Below, in pieces: positions 18,284 through 27,503 of a stretch of 64,000 nt of DNA. Within the stretch, counting starts at the first letter, position 1; the number at the start of each line of letters is the position of its first letter. Source of the stretch: UBA4416 sp040387555 (lineage in GTDB: Bacteria; Bacteroidota; Bacteroidia; B-17B0; Aurantibacillaceae); contig JAZKDO010000007.1 of NCBI GenBank assembly GCA_040387555.1, positions 62,001 through 126,000 on the forward strand, written 5' to 3'. The position numbers were made by a program, and so were the translations under genes. Below the pieces are notes generated by a model, which had not been told where the DNA came from, made no database searches, and saw nothing but the letters and a program-made list of their open reading frames with translations.

Positions 18284-18967
18284 ATGAAAACATACAGGGA
18301 AGAGAATTATTTAAAAGCCATTTACCAGTTGGCTAACCATGATAAAACCAAGCCGGTCAGTCCCACTGATATTGCCAACCTGCTTGAAGTAAAACCGCCT
18401 ACAGTGCTTGAGAAACTGGCTATTCTGGTTAAAAAAGAATACATATCTTATAATAAGTTTGATGGTGCTAAGTTGACTTCAAAAGGGAAAGAAGTGGCAT
18501 TGAATATTGTAAGAAGACATAGAATTTGGGAAACCTATTTATACAAACAATTAAAATTTAGCTGGAGCGAAGTGCACGAAATTGCTGAACAACTGGAACA
18601 TATCAATTCGGATAAACTGATCGACCGCATTTACGATGTGATTGGTAATCCGGATTTTGATCCTCACGGAGATCCCATTCCCAACAAGCAGGGCAAACTA
18701 CCCAAGTCAGACAGGCGGCCTTTATCACAAAGCATTAAAGGATGTAAGTGTGTGGTGCTTGGCGTAAGTGAACACAGTGAGGTATTTTTAAATTACCTCA
18801 CTGAACTGAATATCAGTTTAAATGATAAACTTACTGTGGAACAAATCAATTCCTATGATGATACTTTAAAACTTGGCAATAAAACCAAAGAACCGATTTT
18901 AATGTCATCGAAAGCAGCTCAGCAAATTTTGGTTCAGTGCTTGAAACCAAACTGTGCTTGTAGATGA
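18284..18967 (+). CDS. DtxR-family metal-dependent transcriptional regulator
   Basis: This 227-residue regulator has an N-terminal winged helix (about 8-65; DIANLLEVKPPTVLEKLAIL is the recognition region). A dimerisation and metal-binding domain follows with RRHRIWETYL, HEIAEQLEHI and DPHGDPIP, then a C-terminal FeoA/SH3-like domain. In the family, Fe(II) or Mn(II) activates DNA binding and represses uptake genes. Cys-containing C-terminal residues (CLKPNCACR) are an additional feature that may bind metal. It has its own DtxR-like operator in the shared promoter region, suggesting autoregulation together with the divergent TonB receptor. Whether it senses Fe or Mn cannot be told from sequence alone. 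Confidence 0.93.
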   Translation: MKTYREENYLKAIYQLANHDKTKPVSPTDIANLLEVKPPTVLEKLAILVKKEYISYNKFDGAKLTSKGKEVALNIVRRHRIWETYLYKQLKFSWSEVHEIAEQLEHINSDKLIDRIYDVIGNPDFDPHGDPIPNKQGKLPKSDRRPLSQSIKGCKCVVLGVSEHSEVFLNYLTELNISLNDKLTVEQINSYDDTLKLGNKTKEPILMSSKAAQQILVQCLKPNCACR

Positions 18968-19097
18968 GTTTTGATCTATTCAATACGATTTTCTAAATCC
19001 TTCGAAAGATGCAACTAAAAGCAGGTTATTCTCCTTTCGTTAAAAAGAAAAGAAATGTAATTTAGGCGACAAGGGAACTTTTAAGCCTTGATTGGAA

Positions 19098-20147
19098 ATG
19101 GATATTTTAAAAATTATAATTTACATCATTTCAGTCATACATTTTGTAAGCATTGTACTGGCGCTTATAAAAAAAGATTTCTGGGTATTCCGCATATTTG
19201 ATTATCCCCGAATGCAGAAATTTGTTATGCTTTCCATTATGCTGGGTATTCTTGTTTTTGTATTTAAAGATGATTTGTTGTTTATGGATTGGGTTCTCAT
19301 CTGCCTTTTATTTGTATCATTGATTTATCTGGCATGGATCATTCTCCCCTTTACCTTCCTGGGAAAAACCATGATCAAACAGGTGAAGACTTCCTCTTCT
19401 TCAGTCTTGAAAGTTTTAGTTGTCAATGTCTTTCAGGAAAATCAGAAATATGAAAAGCTCCTGCATCTGATTGATCTGAAAGATCCGGATATTGTGTTTT
19501 TGGTTGAAATAAATGATTTATGGCAAAGCAAAGTTGCTTCACTTAAAACAAAGTATCCCAATGTTATTGAAGTGCCTCAGGAAAATACTTACGGAATGTT
19601 GTTTTACAGCAAACTAAAAATTTCTAACTCTCAAGTGCATTACCTCATTGACCCTGAGGTTCCATCTATTGAAACAGACATTGAATTTGATGGGAAGACA
19701 ATTCGGATCTTCGCTCTTCACCCAACACCACCCACTCCAAATGAAAATTTGTACAGCACTGATCGTGATGCGGAAATTTTGACGGTAGCAAAAAAAGTAA
19801 AAAAGCTGAATCAGCCATGTATGGTCATTGGAGACCTGAACGACGTGGCCTGGAGTTATACTACAGAACTTTTTTTAAAAACCAGCGGTTTATTGGACCC
19901 TAGAAGGGGCCGGGGCTGCTTCAATACTTTTCATGCCAAATACCCATTGCTAAGGTGGCCCTTGGATCATTTTTTTGTGAGTACTCATTTTAGATTGCTC
20001 GACATGAACGTTGAAAAGCATGTTGGTTCCGACCATTTTCCCATTAGTATTTCGTTGATACTATCCGATATAGATGATAGTGGCAAACTTAAGCCTAGTC
20101 GCTCAGATCAACAGTTATCGGATGAGAAGGCTGCCGGAAATCAATAA
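19098..20147 (+). CDS. Membrane-anchored endonuclease/exonuclease/phosphatase-family hydrolase
   Basis: The ATG at 19098 is preferred over the TTG two codons earlier. Three hydrophobic segments (about residues 3-25, 40-55 and 60-85) precede an EEP domain (about 108-325). Its motifs are visible: VLVVNVFQEN, DIVFLVEIND (catalytic Glu), ALHPTPPTPN, GDLNDVAWS and GSDHFPISI (catalytic Asp-His). Related proteins hydrolyse nucleic acid or phosphodiester and lipid phosphate substrates. The membrane anchor with a domain outside or inside the membrane resembles the YafD-like group. Its substrate is unknown. It is followed by 176 bp before the repair cassette and may be independent. Confidence 0.85.
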   Translation: MDILKIIIYIISVIHFVSIVLALIKKDFWVFRIFDYPRMQKFVMLSIMLGILVFVFKDDLLFMDWVLICLLFVSLIYLAWIILPFTFLGKTMIKQVKTSSSSVLKVLVVNVFQENQKYEKLLHLIDLKDPDIVFLVEINDLWQSKVASLKTKYPNVIEVPQENTYGMLFYSKLKISNSQVHYLIDPEVPSIETDIEFDGKTIRIFALHPTPPTPNENLYSTDRDAEILTVAKKVKKLNQPCMVIGDLNDVAWSYTTELFLKTSGLLDPRRGRGCFNTFHAKYPLLRWPLDHFFVSTHFRLLDMNVEKHVGSDHFPISISLILSDIDDSGKLKPSRSDQQLSDEKAAGNQ

Positions 20148-20323
20148 GATTCTAAGTTGACTTACGGAAATGCCCTATTGTATAAATGACACTCTTAAGT
20201 TGTTGGATTTCGCTACTCATATTCCCTGACGAAATTAAATATGCTGTTATCGAAAAATTCCCTTTTAAATTTTCTTCAGGCTTATTTTTATAAATAGTCA
20301 CTAAGAGAAGAACATTTAATGGA

Positions 20324-21352
20324 GTGTTAATTCAATTTACAAATAGAGGCATTTATTGCAAACAGGCCAATGTATATATTGACCCCTGGAAGCCCGTGGA
20401 TTATGCCATCATCACGCATGCCCATTCCGATCATGCACGTTGGGGGAGCAAACAGTATTTAGCCCACAAAGATTCAGAGTTTATTTTACGTTACCGGTTA
20501 GGAGAAATTTCTTTGGAGACTTTGCCCTATGATCAAACGGTTCAGATCAATGGGGTTACAATCAGTTTACATCCGGCGGGACACATCATCGGATCAGCAC
20601 AGGTGCGACTCGAGTACAAAGGCGAGATCTGGGTAGTGTCGGGCGACTATAAAGTAAAGCCTGATGGTTATACAATTCCTTTTGAACCAGTGAAATGTCA
20701 GCACTTTATTACCGAATCAACCTTTGGTTTACCGGTCTATAATTTCCCTGATGTAGATGATCTAAATATTCAGTTAAATGAGTGGGTTGCAGAAAATGCC
20801 GCGCATGGTTTAAACTCTGTACTCATTGGCTATGCTTTGGGAAAAGCACAGCGCATCTTATCTGCCCTTAAAACAGATCAACCGATTTTGTTGCATTCAA
20901 CCATTTATAACACCAATGAGGCTTTGGGTTTTGATAATTCGCGTTACATCAAATTCACGCAGGACTTTAAGAAGGAACAAATCAATCCGGGAATTGTTTT
21001 AGCAACCGGTTCTGTAATTGGCAATCCATGGCTACGTCGTTTTGATCCCTACAAACTAGCATTTTGCAGTGGCTGGATGCAATTACGCGGAGCACGTCGC
21101 AGAAGAAATGCAGACAAGGGATTTATCATGAGCGATCATGCCGACTGGCATAGTTTAAACGAAGCGGTGCTGGCAACCGGTGCAGAAAATGTGTATGTGA
21201 CTCATGGTTATAAAACGGTGTATGCTAAATGGCTGCGAGAAAAATATCAGTTAAATGCAACGGAAGTAGAAACCTTGTTTGAAGGTGAAAGCATTGAAAG
21301 CGAATCTTCAGAAACGAAAGAAGAGATCAGGGAGGAAGATCAGCAATCATGA
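20324..21352 (+). CDS. Ligase-associated DNA exonuclease (MBL fold, Exo)
   Basis: This metallo-beta-lactamase/beta-CASP-like nuclease is found next to ATP-dependent DNA ligase in the Lhr-Exo-Lig-MPE repair cassettes. The metal site HxHxDH is seen in ITHAHSDHARWGS, with later ligands in HPAGHIIGSA, SGDYKVKPDG and the C-terminal SDHADW and THGY motifs. The start is GTG at 20324; the nearby ATG (20319) runs into a stop at once, and an in-frame stop precedes the GTG. Its end overlaps the ligase start by 4 bp (ATGA), so the two are translationally coupled. It is expected to trim DNA ends before ligation; this is family knowledge. Confidence 0.92.
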   Translation: MLIQFTNRGIYCKQANVYIDPWKPVDYAIITHAHSDHARWGSKQYLAHKDSEFILRYRLGEISLETLPYDQTVQINGVTISLHPAGHIIGSAQVRLEYKGEIWVVSGDYKVKPDGYTIPFEPVKCQHFITESTFGLPVYNFPDVDDLNIQLNEWVAENAAHGLNSVLIGYALGKAQRILSALKTDQPILLHSTIYNTNEALGFDNSRYIKFTQDFKKEQINPGIVLATGSVIGNPWLRRFDPYKLAFCSGWMQLRGARRRRNADKGFIMSDHADWHSLNEAVLATGAENVYVTHGYKTVYAKWLREKYQLNATEVETLFEGESIESESSETKEEIREEDQQS

Positions 21353-22935
21353 AAGCCTTTGCCCAATTATATAGCGAGTTGGATCAAACCACAAAGACCA
21401 ATGAAAAGGTAAATGCCATGGCGATGTATTTTACCAAAACCCATGCGCAGGATGCTATCTGGGCCGTGGCATTGTTAACAGGCCGAAGGCCAAAACGACC
21501 GATACGAACCAGCGATTTAAAAACCTGGGCGACGGAGTTAGCGGGCATTCCTTACTGGTTATTTGAAGACTCTTATGATGTGGTGGGTGATCTCGCAGAA
21601 ACAATCAGTCTGTTGATTCCTCTGCAGAAAAGTGAAGAGGATAAATCTTTTCATGAAGTGATGAGGGAGATTCTAGCTATTCAACCACAATCCGAAGAAG
21701 AAAAAAAACAATGGTTACTATCTTACTGGAGCCGTTTTTTGCGGGATGAATTATTTGTCTTCAATAAATTAATTACCGGAAGTTTTCGCGTAGGTGTGTC
21801 GCAACAGTTGGTTTACAAAGCCATTGCCAAAGCTTTTGATCTGGATGATAAAGTAATCGCACATAAACTGATGGGCAATTGGTTACCACAATCAACGAAC
21901 CTGAATGAACTGTTGTCTGATGAATCTTCTTCCTACGATGATTCAAAACCCTACCCGTTTTACCTGGCGTATCAGTTGGATGTACCCTTTACGGATCTGG
22001 GCAATATTGCTGATTGGCAGTTAGAGCGTAAGTATGATGGTATCCGTGGACAAATCATTGTGCGCAACAAACAGGTGCATACCTGGAGCCGGGGCGAAGA
22101 ATTGATGACCGATAAATTTATTGAGTTTGAGGAATTAAAAAATATCCTTCCACATGGAACGGTTGTAGATGGAGAAGTATTGCCTTTTAAAGAAGGGAAG
22201 ATCCAATCTTTTAACGAGATGCAAAAACGCATTGGGAGAAAAAATGTGTCCAAGAAAACATTAGCGGATGTGCCCTTATGCATGATGTGTTATGATTTGT
22301 TAGAGTATAGCGGAGAAGATATCCGGCAACGTCCCTTGCATGAACGCAGAGCACTACTGGAGGATGTAATAACCAAAGCAAACACACATCTCTTAAAACT
22401 ATCTCCTGTATTGATCACGGATTCCTGGGATAAGGTGGATGCCCTGAGAACAGAATCGAAACAACTGGGTTGCGAAGGGTTGATGTTAAAGCATCGAGAC
22501 AGCATTTATGAAACTGGGCGCCGTAGAGGCAAATGGTGGAAATGGAAAGTAGATCCCTACACGGTGGATGCGGTTTTAATTTATGCGCAATCGGGACACG
22601 GTCGCCGCGCTAATTTATTTACCGATTATACGTTCGCCATCTGGGACAAGGAAGAGCTGGTTCCTTTTACTAAAGCCTATAGCGGTTTAACGGATAAGGA
22701 ACTGATAGAAGTTGACAGTTGGATTAAAAAGAATACGATTGAAAAATTTGGCCCGGTAAGAAGTGTGAGAGCAGAACTGGTGTTTGAAATTGCCTTTGAA
22801 GGCATTAACGCCTCACCCCGGCATAAAAGTGGGATTGCTTTGCGCTTCCCAAGAATCGTAAGATGGCGAAAAGATAAAAAGAAAGAAGAAATCAACACCA
22901 AGGAAGATTTGTTGCAGTTGTTGAATTCGGTGTAA
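21349..22935 (+). CDS. ATP-dependent DNA ligase (Exo/Lhr-associated type)
   Basis: This 528-residue ligase has an N-terminal DNA-binding domain (about 1-190), an adenylation domain with the catalytic Lys K228 in ERKYDGIRG, further nucleotidyltransferase motifs (DGEVLPF, CEGLMLKH, KWWKWKVDP) and a C-terminal OB-fold. It matches the ATP ligases of Exo-Lig-Lhr-MPE cassettes, which are accessory to the NAD+-dependent LigA. It overlaps Exo by 4 bp. A 272-bp hairpin-repeat insertion separates it from the helicase gene. Confidence 0.94.
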   Translation: MKAFAQLYSELDQTTKTNEKVNAMAMYFTKTHAQDAIWAVALLTGRRPKRPIRTSDLKTWATELAGIPYWLFEDSYDVVGDLAETISLLIPLQKSEEDKSFHEVMREILAIQPQSEEEKKQWLLSYWSRFLRDELFVFNKLITGSFRVGVSQQLVYKAIAKAFDLDDKVIAHKLMGNWLPQSTNLNELLSDESSSYDDSKPYPFYLAYQLDVPFTDLGNIADWQLERKYDGIRGQIIVRNKQVHTWSRGEELMTDKFIEFEELKNILPHGTVVDGEVLPFKEGKIQSFNEMQKRIGRKNVSKKTLADVPLCMMCYDLLEYSGEDIRQRPLHERRALLEDVITKANTHLLKLSPVLITDSWDKVDALRTESKQLGCEGLMLKHRDSIYETGRRRGKWWKWKVDPYTVDAVLIYAQSGHGRRANLFTDYTFAIWDKEELVPFTKAYSGLTDKELIEVDSWIKKNTIEKFGPVRSVRAELVFEIAFEGINASPRHKSGIALRFPRIVRWRKDKKKEEINTKEDLLQLLNSV

Positions 22936-22942
22936 GTGAATG

Positions 22943-23072
22943 GTCACTTCGAGCGTAGTCGAGAAGCGTTCTTAAAAATTAATGTTCAAGCGTGTCACTT
23001 CGAGTGATGTCAAGAAGCGTTGTTGAGATACAATGTAAAAGTTTGTCACTTCGAGCGTAGTCGAGAAGCGTT
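22943..23072 (+). repeat. Three hairpin repeats at 51-bp spacing
   Basis: Three 28-bp copies start at 22943, 22994 and 23045, separated by two unrelated 23-bp spacers. The first and third are almost identical; the second is degenerate. Each can fold as CTTC - loop GAGCGTAGTCGA - GAAG. The loop is the reverse complement of the TCGRCTNCGCTC loop of the dispersed hairpin family in this window. They sit between the ligase and helicase genes. Confidence 0.85.
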
Positions 23073-23158
23073 CTAGAAATGAAAGTGTTCTTGATTTCTC
23101 TCGAATTGACAAAAGAAGGAATTGAATATAAATAATATTAAATGAAATTAGAATAAAG

Positions 23159-23178
23159 CACTTCGACTCCGCTCAGTG
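23159..23178 (+). repeat. Family-1 hairpin (CACT/AGTG arms)
   Basis: Arms CACT (23159-23162) and AGTG (23175-23178) enclose the loop TCGACTCCGCTC. The possible GTG start of the helicase frame (23178) lies at its edge, which argues for the downstream ATG as the true start. Confidence 0.75.
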
Positions 23179-23207
23179 TGACAAGCAAAGATTATAAAAA
23201 TAAAAAA

Positions 23208-25637
23208 ATGTGCATCGCTACCGATTGGTTCAAACTTAAAAAATGGAAACCCTTTGCTTTTCAAAAAGCGACCTGGAAAGCCATTGCCGAAGGTAAAAGT
23301 GGATTGCTCAATTCGCCCACCGGTAGCGGAAAAACATACGCCATCTGGTTCGGAATTATAGAGAGCTATTATAAACAGTTTAATAAAAAGAAAAAACCAA
23401 AGGACAGCGGTTTACATTGTTTATGGATCACCCCACTCCGCGCCCTGTCGAAAGAAATTTTATTATCCGCTCAACAGGTTTCCAAAGATATGGAACTGGA
23501 TTATAAAATTGCCTTGCGTACGGGTGATACCACGTCGACAGAACGTACGAAACAACGTAAAAAATCGCCTCATGCGCTGATCACCACACCGGAAAGTATT
23601 CATGTGTTATTGGCCTCTAAAGACTATGATAAATTTTTTGCCGGGCTCGAATTTATTATTGTGGATGAATGGCATGAACTGATGGGTAGTAAACGCGGGG
23701 TACAGGTGGAACTGGCCATCTCACGCCTCAAGGCTTTGAATCCGGACTTAAAGATCTGGGCCATCTCCGCTACCATTGGTAATTTAGAAGAAGCGAAAGA
23801 AATCCTGTTGGGGAATAAAACAGAAAATTCAGTGACCATTAAAACCGATCTGGAAAAAGTCATCATCATTGAAACGCTCTACCCTGATGTAGTTGAAAAA
23901 TATTCGTGGGTCGGACATTTAGGAATTCAACTGTTGCCAAAGATCATTCCGATCATTGACGCCAGTAACACTACCTTGGTATTTGTGAATGTGCGTTCAC
24001 AGGCGGAGATTTGGTACCAGCGCTTATTGGAGGAAGCGCCTCATCTCGCCGGAGTGATTGCCTTGCACCATGGATCTTTGGCCGACTCAACCCGAAAGTG
24101 GGTGGAAGAACATTTGCACAAAGGAAGTTTAAAAGCCGTGATCTGTACTTCCAGTTTGGATCTGGGTGTTGATTTTCACAGCGTGGATTCCGTGATTCAA
24201 ATTGGTTCACCAAAAGGTATTGCTCGTTTTATGCAGCGAGCCGGAAGGAGCGGTCATCATCCCGGAGCTGTAAGTAAGATCTATTTTGTCCCAACCAACT
24301 CTTTAGAAATTATTGAGGGTAGTGCTATCCGTTATGCCATTCAGGAGAATTTATTAGAGAGTCGCATTCCCTATGTGCGCTCCTTTGATGTGCTGATACA
24401 ATACATGGTCACACTCGCTGTCTCGGATGGGTTTAAAGCAGAAGCTTTATTTGAAGAAGTAAAAAGCACCCATTGTTTTGAAAGCATTACCTGGGAAGAA
24501 TTTACCTGGTGTCTTGATTTTATTACCACCGGTGGCAACTCCTTAAAAGCTTACGATGAATATCATAAAGTTGTGCTGGTGGATGGACTCTATAAAGTAA
24601 CCAACAGAGCTATTGCCCAACGGCATCGCTTGAGCATTGGAACGATTGTGAGCGATAGCATGATGCATGTGAAATTTATGGGAGGTAAAAAAATTGGCTT
24701 GGTAGAAGAGAATTTTATTTCGCGATTAAAACCCGGGGATGTGTTTTGGTTTGGAGGAAAAAATCTGGAGCTGAAATTAGTACGTGATATGGAAGCGCGT
24801 GTGAAGATCAGTAACAAAAAATCCGGGAAAGTGCCTGCCTGGCTGGGCGGACGATTGCCCCTCTCCTACCAGCTCTCCAACAGTATCCGAAAGCAATTAG
24901 ATGATTACAAAAACGGTGATATTCATAATGAAGAATTAAGACAACTTGGTCCCTTGTTGGATCTTCAAAGTAAAGTTTCTCATTTACCGGATAAAAATGA
25001 ATTGCTGATTGAGCAATTTAAAACACGTGAAGGCTATCATTTATGTGTGTATCCTTTCGAAGGACGGTTTGTTCATGAAGGCATGGGCTCTTTATTAGCA
25101 TATAGAATTGGACTGTTAGAACCGTTTACATTCTCCATTGCGATGAATGATTATGGTTTTGAATTATTGAGCGATAAAAAGATTGATGTAGACCTGATCT
25201 CCGACAACAATTTATTTTCTCCGGAATTCATGTATGAAGATACCTTAAAAAGCATGAACTCCATTGAACTGGCTAACCGGAAGTTCAGGGACATTGCCAC
25301 CATTGCCGGTTTAATTTTCACAGGTTATCCCGGGCATCAAAAAAAGACACGGCACCTTCAGGCCTCATCGCATTTATTTTTTAAAGTGTTTCGGGATTAT
25401 GAGAAGGAGAATTTGTTGCTCCGTCAGTCTTTTGCAGAAATTCACGATTTCCAATTAGAGATCAATCGGATGCAAAATGCCTTTGACCGTATCTCCAAAC
25501 AAAAACTAGTAGTGACGTATCCTGATAAACCAACGCCCTTTTCTTTTCCTATCCTGGTAGATACTTTGAGAGAGAAGTTCAGTAATGAAAGTATCCAAAC
25601 ACGTATTGATAAAATTTTAAATTCCGTACAAAAATGA
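23208..25637 (+). CDS. Ligase-associated DEXH helicase (Lhr-core type)
   Basis: This is an SF2 3'-5' helicase of the Lhr-core group. Walker A is SPTGSGKT with K42 counted from ATG 23208, the Walker B variant is VDEWHEL (DEWH), and the SAT motif is AISATIGN. RecA2 motifs TSSLDLGVDF and QRAGRSGHHPG are followed by the winged-helix and Lhr C-terminal domains. ATG 23208 (MCIATDWF) is preferred over GTG 23178, which lies in a repeat hairpin. The length of 809 residues fits the family. The end overlaps PdeM by 4 bp. In Pseudomonas and mycobacteria such helicases act with Exo, ligase and the phosphoesterase in DNA repair. Confidence 0.93.
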   Translation: MCIATDWFKLKKWKPFAFQKATWKAIAEGKSGLLNSPTGSGKTYAIWFGIIESYYKQFNKKKKPKDSGLHCLWITPLRALSKEILLSAQQVSKDMELDYKIALRTGDTTSTERTKQRKKSPHALITTPESIHVLLASKDYDKFFAGLEFIIVDEWHELMGSKRGVQVELAISRLKALNPDLKIWAISATIGNLEEAKEILLGNKTENSVTIKTDLEKVIIIETLYPDVVEKYSWVGHLGIQLLPKIIPIIDASNTTLVFVNVRSQAEIWYQRLLEEAPHLAGVIALHHGSLADSTRKWVEEHLHKGSLKAVICTSSLDLGVDFHSVDSVIQIGSPKGIARFMQRAGRSGHHPGAVSKIYFVPTNSLEIIEGSAIRYAIQENLLESRIPYVRSFDVLIQYMVTLAVSDGFKAEALFEEVKSTHCFESITWEEFTWCLDFITTGGNSLKAYDEYHKVVLVDGLYKVTNRAIAQRHRLSIGTIVSDSMMHVKFMGGKKIGLVEENFISRLKPGDVFWFGGKNLELKLVRDMEARVKISNKKSGKVPAWLGGRLPLSYQLSNSIRKQLDDYKNGDIHNEELRQLGPLLDLQSKVSHLPDKNELLIEQFKTREGYHLCVYPFEGRFVHEGMGSLLAYRIGLLEPFTFSIAMNDYGFELLSDKKIDVDLISDNNLFSPEFMYEDTLKSMNSIELANRKFRDIATIAGLIFTGYPGHQKKTRHLQASSHLFFKVFRDYEKENLLLRQSFAEIHDFQLEINRMQNAFDRISKQKLVVTYPDKPTPFSFPILVDTLREKFSNESIQTRIDKILNSVQK

Positions 25638-26278
25638 AAAAGCCTTACGAAGAAATAAAACTACAAGGCGAATCGTTTTACTTGTTGCCGCAACGTGCCA
25701 TGTACCGCCCTTCTAAAAAGCAATTGATCCTGAGCGATATTCATTTAGGAAAGGCCGGGCATTTTAGAAAGCAAGGTATCGCGCTTCCAATGCAAAGTCA
25801 CTTAAAAGATATCGATACGCTGCAATTTTTATTGAAGTTATGGCATCCTTCAACTGTATTGATCTTAGGCGACCTGTTTCATAGTACTTATAATAAAGAA
25901 TGGTTGTTGTTTAAATCGCTACTAACTGGCTTCGAACAGATTCGTTTTGTTTTAGTGGAAGGCAATCACGACATTTTAGACAAAGAAGAATACCTGCTCC
26001 CCAATCTGTCCACCGTCAAAGTAGTAGAAGACAGTAAATTTATTTTCTCTCATCACCAGTTGCCAGATCCTCAAAAGCTTAACATCAGCGGACATGTACA
26101 TCCAGGTATTCAATTATTTGGAATAGCCAAACAGTCCATTCGCCTACCCTGCTTTTATTCCGGAAAAACACATTTTATTCTGCCTGCGTTCGGACACCTG
26201 ACCGGGATACATTTACTGGAACGTGAGGATGAGTCAGATTACTACCTGATTGTAGAAGATGGTATTGTGAGGCTGTAG
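25634..26278 (+). CDS. pdeM: Ligase-associated DNA endonuclease PdeM (calcineurin-like MPE)
   Basis: This 214-residue binuclear metallophosphoesterase is the fourth member of the Exo-Lig-Lhr-MPE cassette. The complete metal-ligand series is present: SDIHLGKAGHF, LGDLFHS, EGNHDI, FSHH and SGHVHPG. Known relatives are Mn-dependent DNA endonucleases and phosphodiesterases involved in DNA end processing. It overlaps the helicase by 4 bp (ATGA). Confidence 0.93.
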   Translation: MKKPYEEIKLQGESFYLLPQRAMYRPSKKQLILSDIHLGKAGHFRKQGIALPMQSHLKDIDTLQFLLKLWHPSTVLILGDLFHSTYNKEWLLFKSLLTGFEQIRFVLVEGNHDILDKEEYLLPNLSTVKVVEDSKFIFSHHQLPDPQKLNISGHVHPGIQLFGIAKQSIRLPCFYSGKTHFILPAFGHLTGIHLLEREDESDYYLIVEDGIVRL

Positions 26279-26349
26279 CCTTCCAGTTCCGGAATTGGTC
26301 AAAAGCTTTTGAAAGTTAAAAATGGATACTTACCTCCTGTGCATTTGTT

Positions 26350-27252
26350 TTATTTATAATTTTGAATAGCACGGGAATAGCTATTGGTCAGTTCAGTGAT
26401 AAGTTTTTTAGGTGACTCTACTTTTATTTCTTCGCCATACGAAAGCATTTCCATGATAAGATCATAAGTAATATAAACGGTGATTTCGAATTTCACTGAG
26501 CTGGGTGTAGTATTAATAATCCTTTGTGAGGTGTGTAAAGGAAACGACTTTATATAATTTGCCTGTTCCGGATTAACCGTAAAAACAACTTTTTCAGGCA
26601 CTTCCTTATTAGGGCCAATGATGCCAAAGGAGTTTTTAAAGTAGTTCACAAAGTCAGCATCTCTTGAAACCGTAAACTTTTTCTTTTTAGTTTCTAATTT
26701 CACAATCCTGTCTAATGCATAGGTTCTTTGGCTATTGCTTTCTGCTTTGATACCAATTACATACCAACGACTTTTAAATTGTTTAATCAGGTAAGGGTGG
26801 AATAAAACCGTTTCTGATTCACTTTCATAAAACTTATGGTACTCAAATTCAATCGTCAATTTATTTTTAATCGCATTCAGGAGTGGCAATATATGTTCGG
26901 TTCCTTTTGGTACCCGGCTGTCAAATTGAATATACTCGCTATAATTTGAGGTCAGGCTCAGTGCGTTATATAAATTGAAAGAATCCAGTAACTGCCAGTT
27001 ATTCTGTAATCCATCTTCTTGTTCTGCTATGTAATAAAGGCCGGTAGCTTTATCATTTTGGATATCAATTTGGTATAGAGAACGAATCTCTATCATATCC
27101 CGCTGAAAGGTTCGCTGAGAAATAAGGTAGTTATAACCTTCTAACTCAGATTGTGTTTCTAAATGAAATTCTATTTCATCCCAGCTTGCCCTGCCCCGCT
27201 TTAAAAAATTAATAATCAATAAATTCCTGGCAATATATTCCCGTTTCGACAT
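26350..27252 (-). CDS. WYL-domain transcriptional regulator
   Basis: The preferred start is ATG 27252 (MSKREYIARNLL); the longer frame to 27297 would need TTG. The 300-residue protein has an N-terminal helix-turn-helix region (about 1-75) and a WYL domain (about 120-220). The WYL signature is replaced by RWYVIGIKAESNSQRTYALDRI, typical of ligand- or nucleic-acid-responsive WYL regulators. A WCX-like C-terminal part follows. Such proteins often control DNA damage or defence genes. It is convergent with the DNA repair cassette. A small inverted repeat (27292-27306) lies 40 bp upstream. Confidence 0.87.
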   Translation of the reverse strand: MSKREYIARNLLIINFLKRGRASWDEIEFHLETQSELEGYNYLISQRTFQRDMIEIRSLYQIDIQNDKATGLYYIAEQEDGLQNNWQLLDSFNLYNALSLTSNYSEYIQFDSRVPKGTEHILPLLNAIKNKLTIEFEYHKFYESESETVLFHPYLIKQFKSRWYVIGIKAESNSQRTYALDRIVKLETKKKKFTVSRDADFVNYFKNSFGIIGPNKEVPEKVVFTVNPEQANYIKSFPLHTSQRIINTTPSSVKFEITVYITYDLIMEMLSYGEEIKVESPKKLITELTNSYSRAIQNYK

Positions 27253-27291
27253 AACTTCCGTTTTTAATAATTCAAATATACAATCGCTTAA

Positions 27292-27306
27292 CGACAAAAT
27301 GTGTCG
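27292..27306. promoter_or_regulatory. Inverted repeat CGACA-N5-TGTCG upstream of WYL gene
   Basis: A perfect 5-5-5 inverted repeat lies 40 bp upstream of the regulator ATG. It is a candidate autoregulatory operator, but the arms are short and only one copy was seen. Confidence 0.3.
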
Positions 27307-27503
27307 CTAGCGGCGATAAAGTTATTCATGATGTTTAGCCCCAAGAAGTAATAACAAACTTATCGATTTGCAATTTTAAATGAATATACTGTTTACGAGA
27401 ATGTATGTCGCCATAAAATCTTCCGGTAAACCACTTAAAAAATAATCCATTTCTGTGGTATGGACAGGCCATCCCCAGAAAAAGGCATAAAGTGAGTCGC
27501 TAC

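Noticed and set aside
22943..23072. CRISPR-like array (28-bp repeats, 23-bp spacers)
   Set aside because: Only three copies, one degenerate; no cas genes; the repeat is the same hairpin family found singly elsewhere in the window; spacers are shorter than typical.
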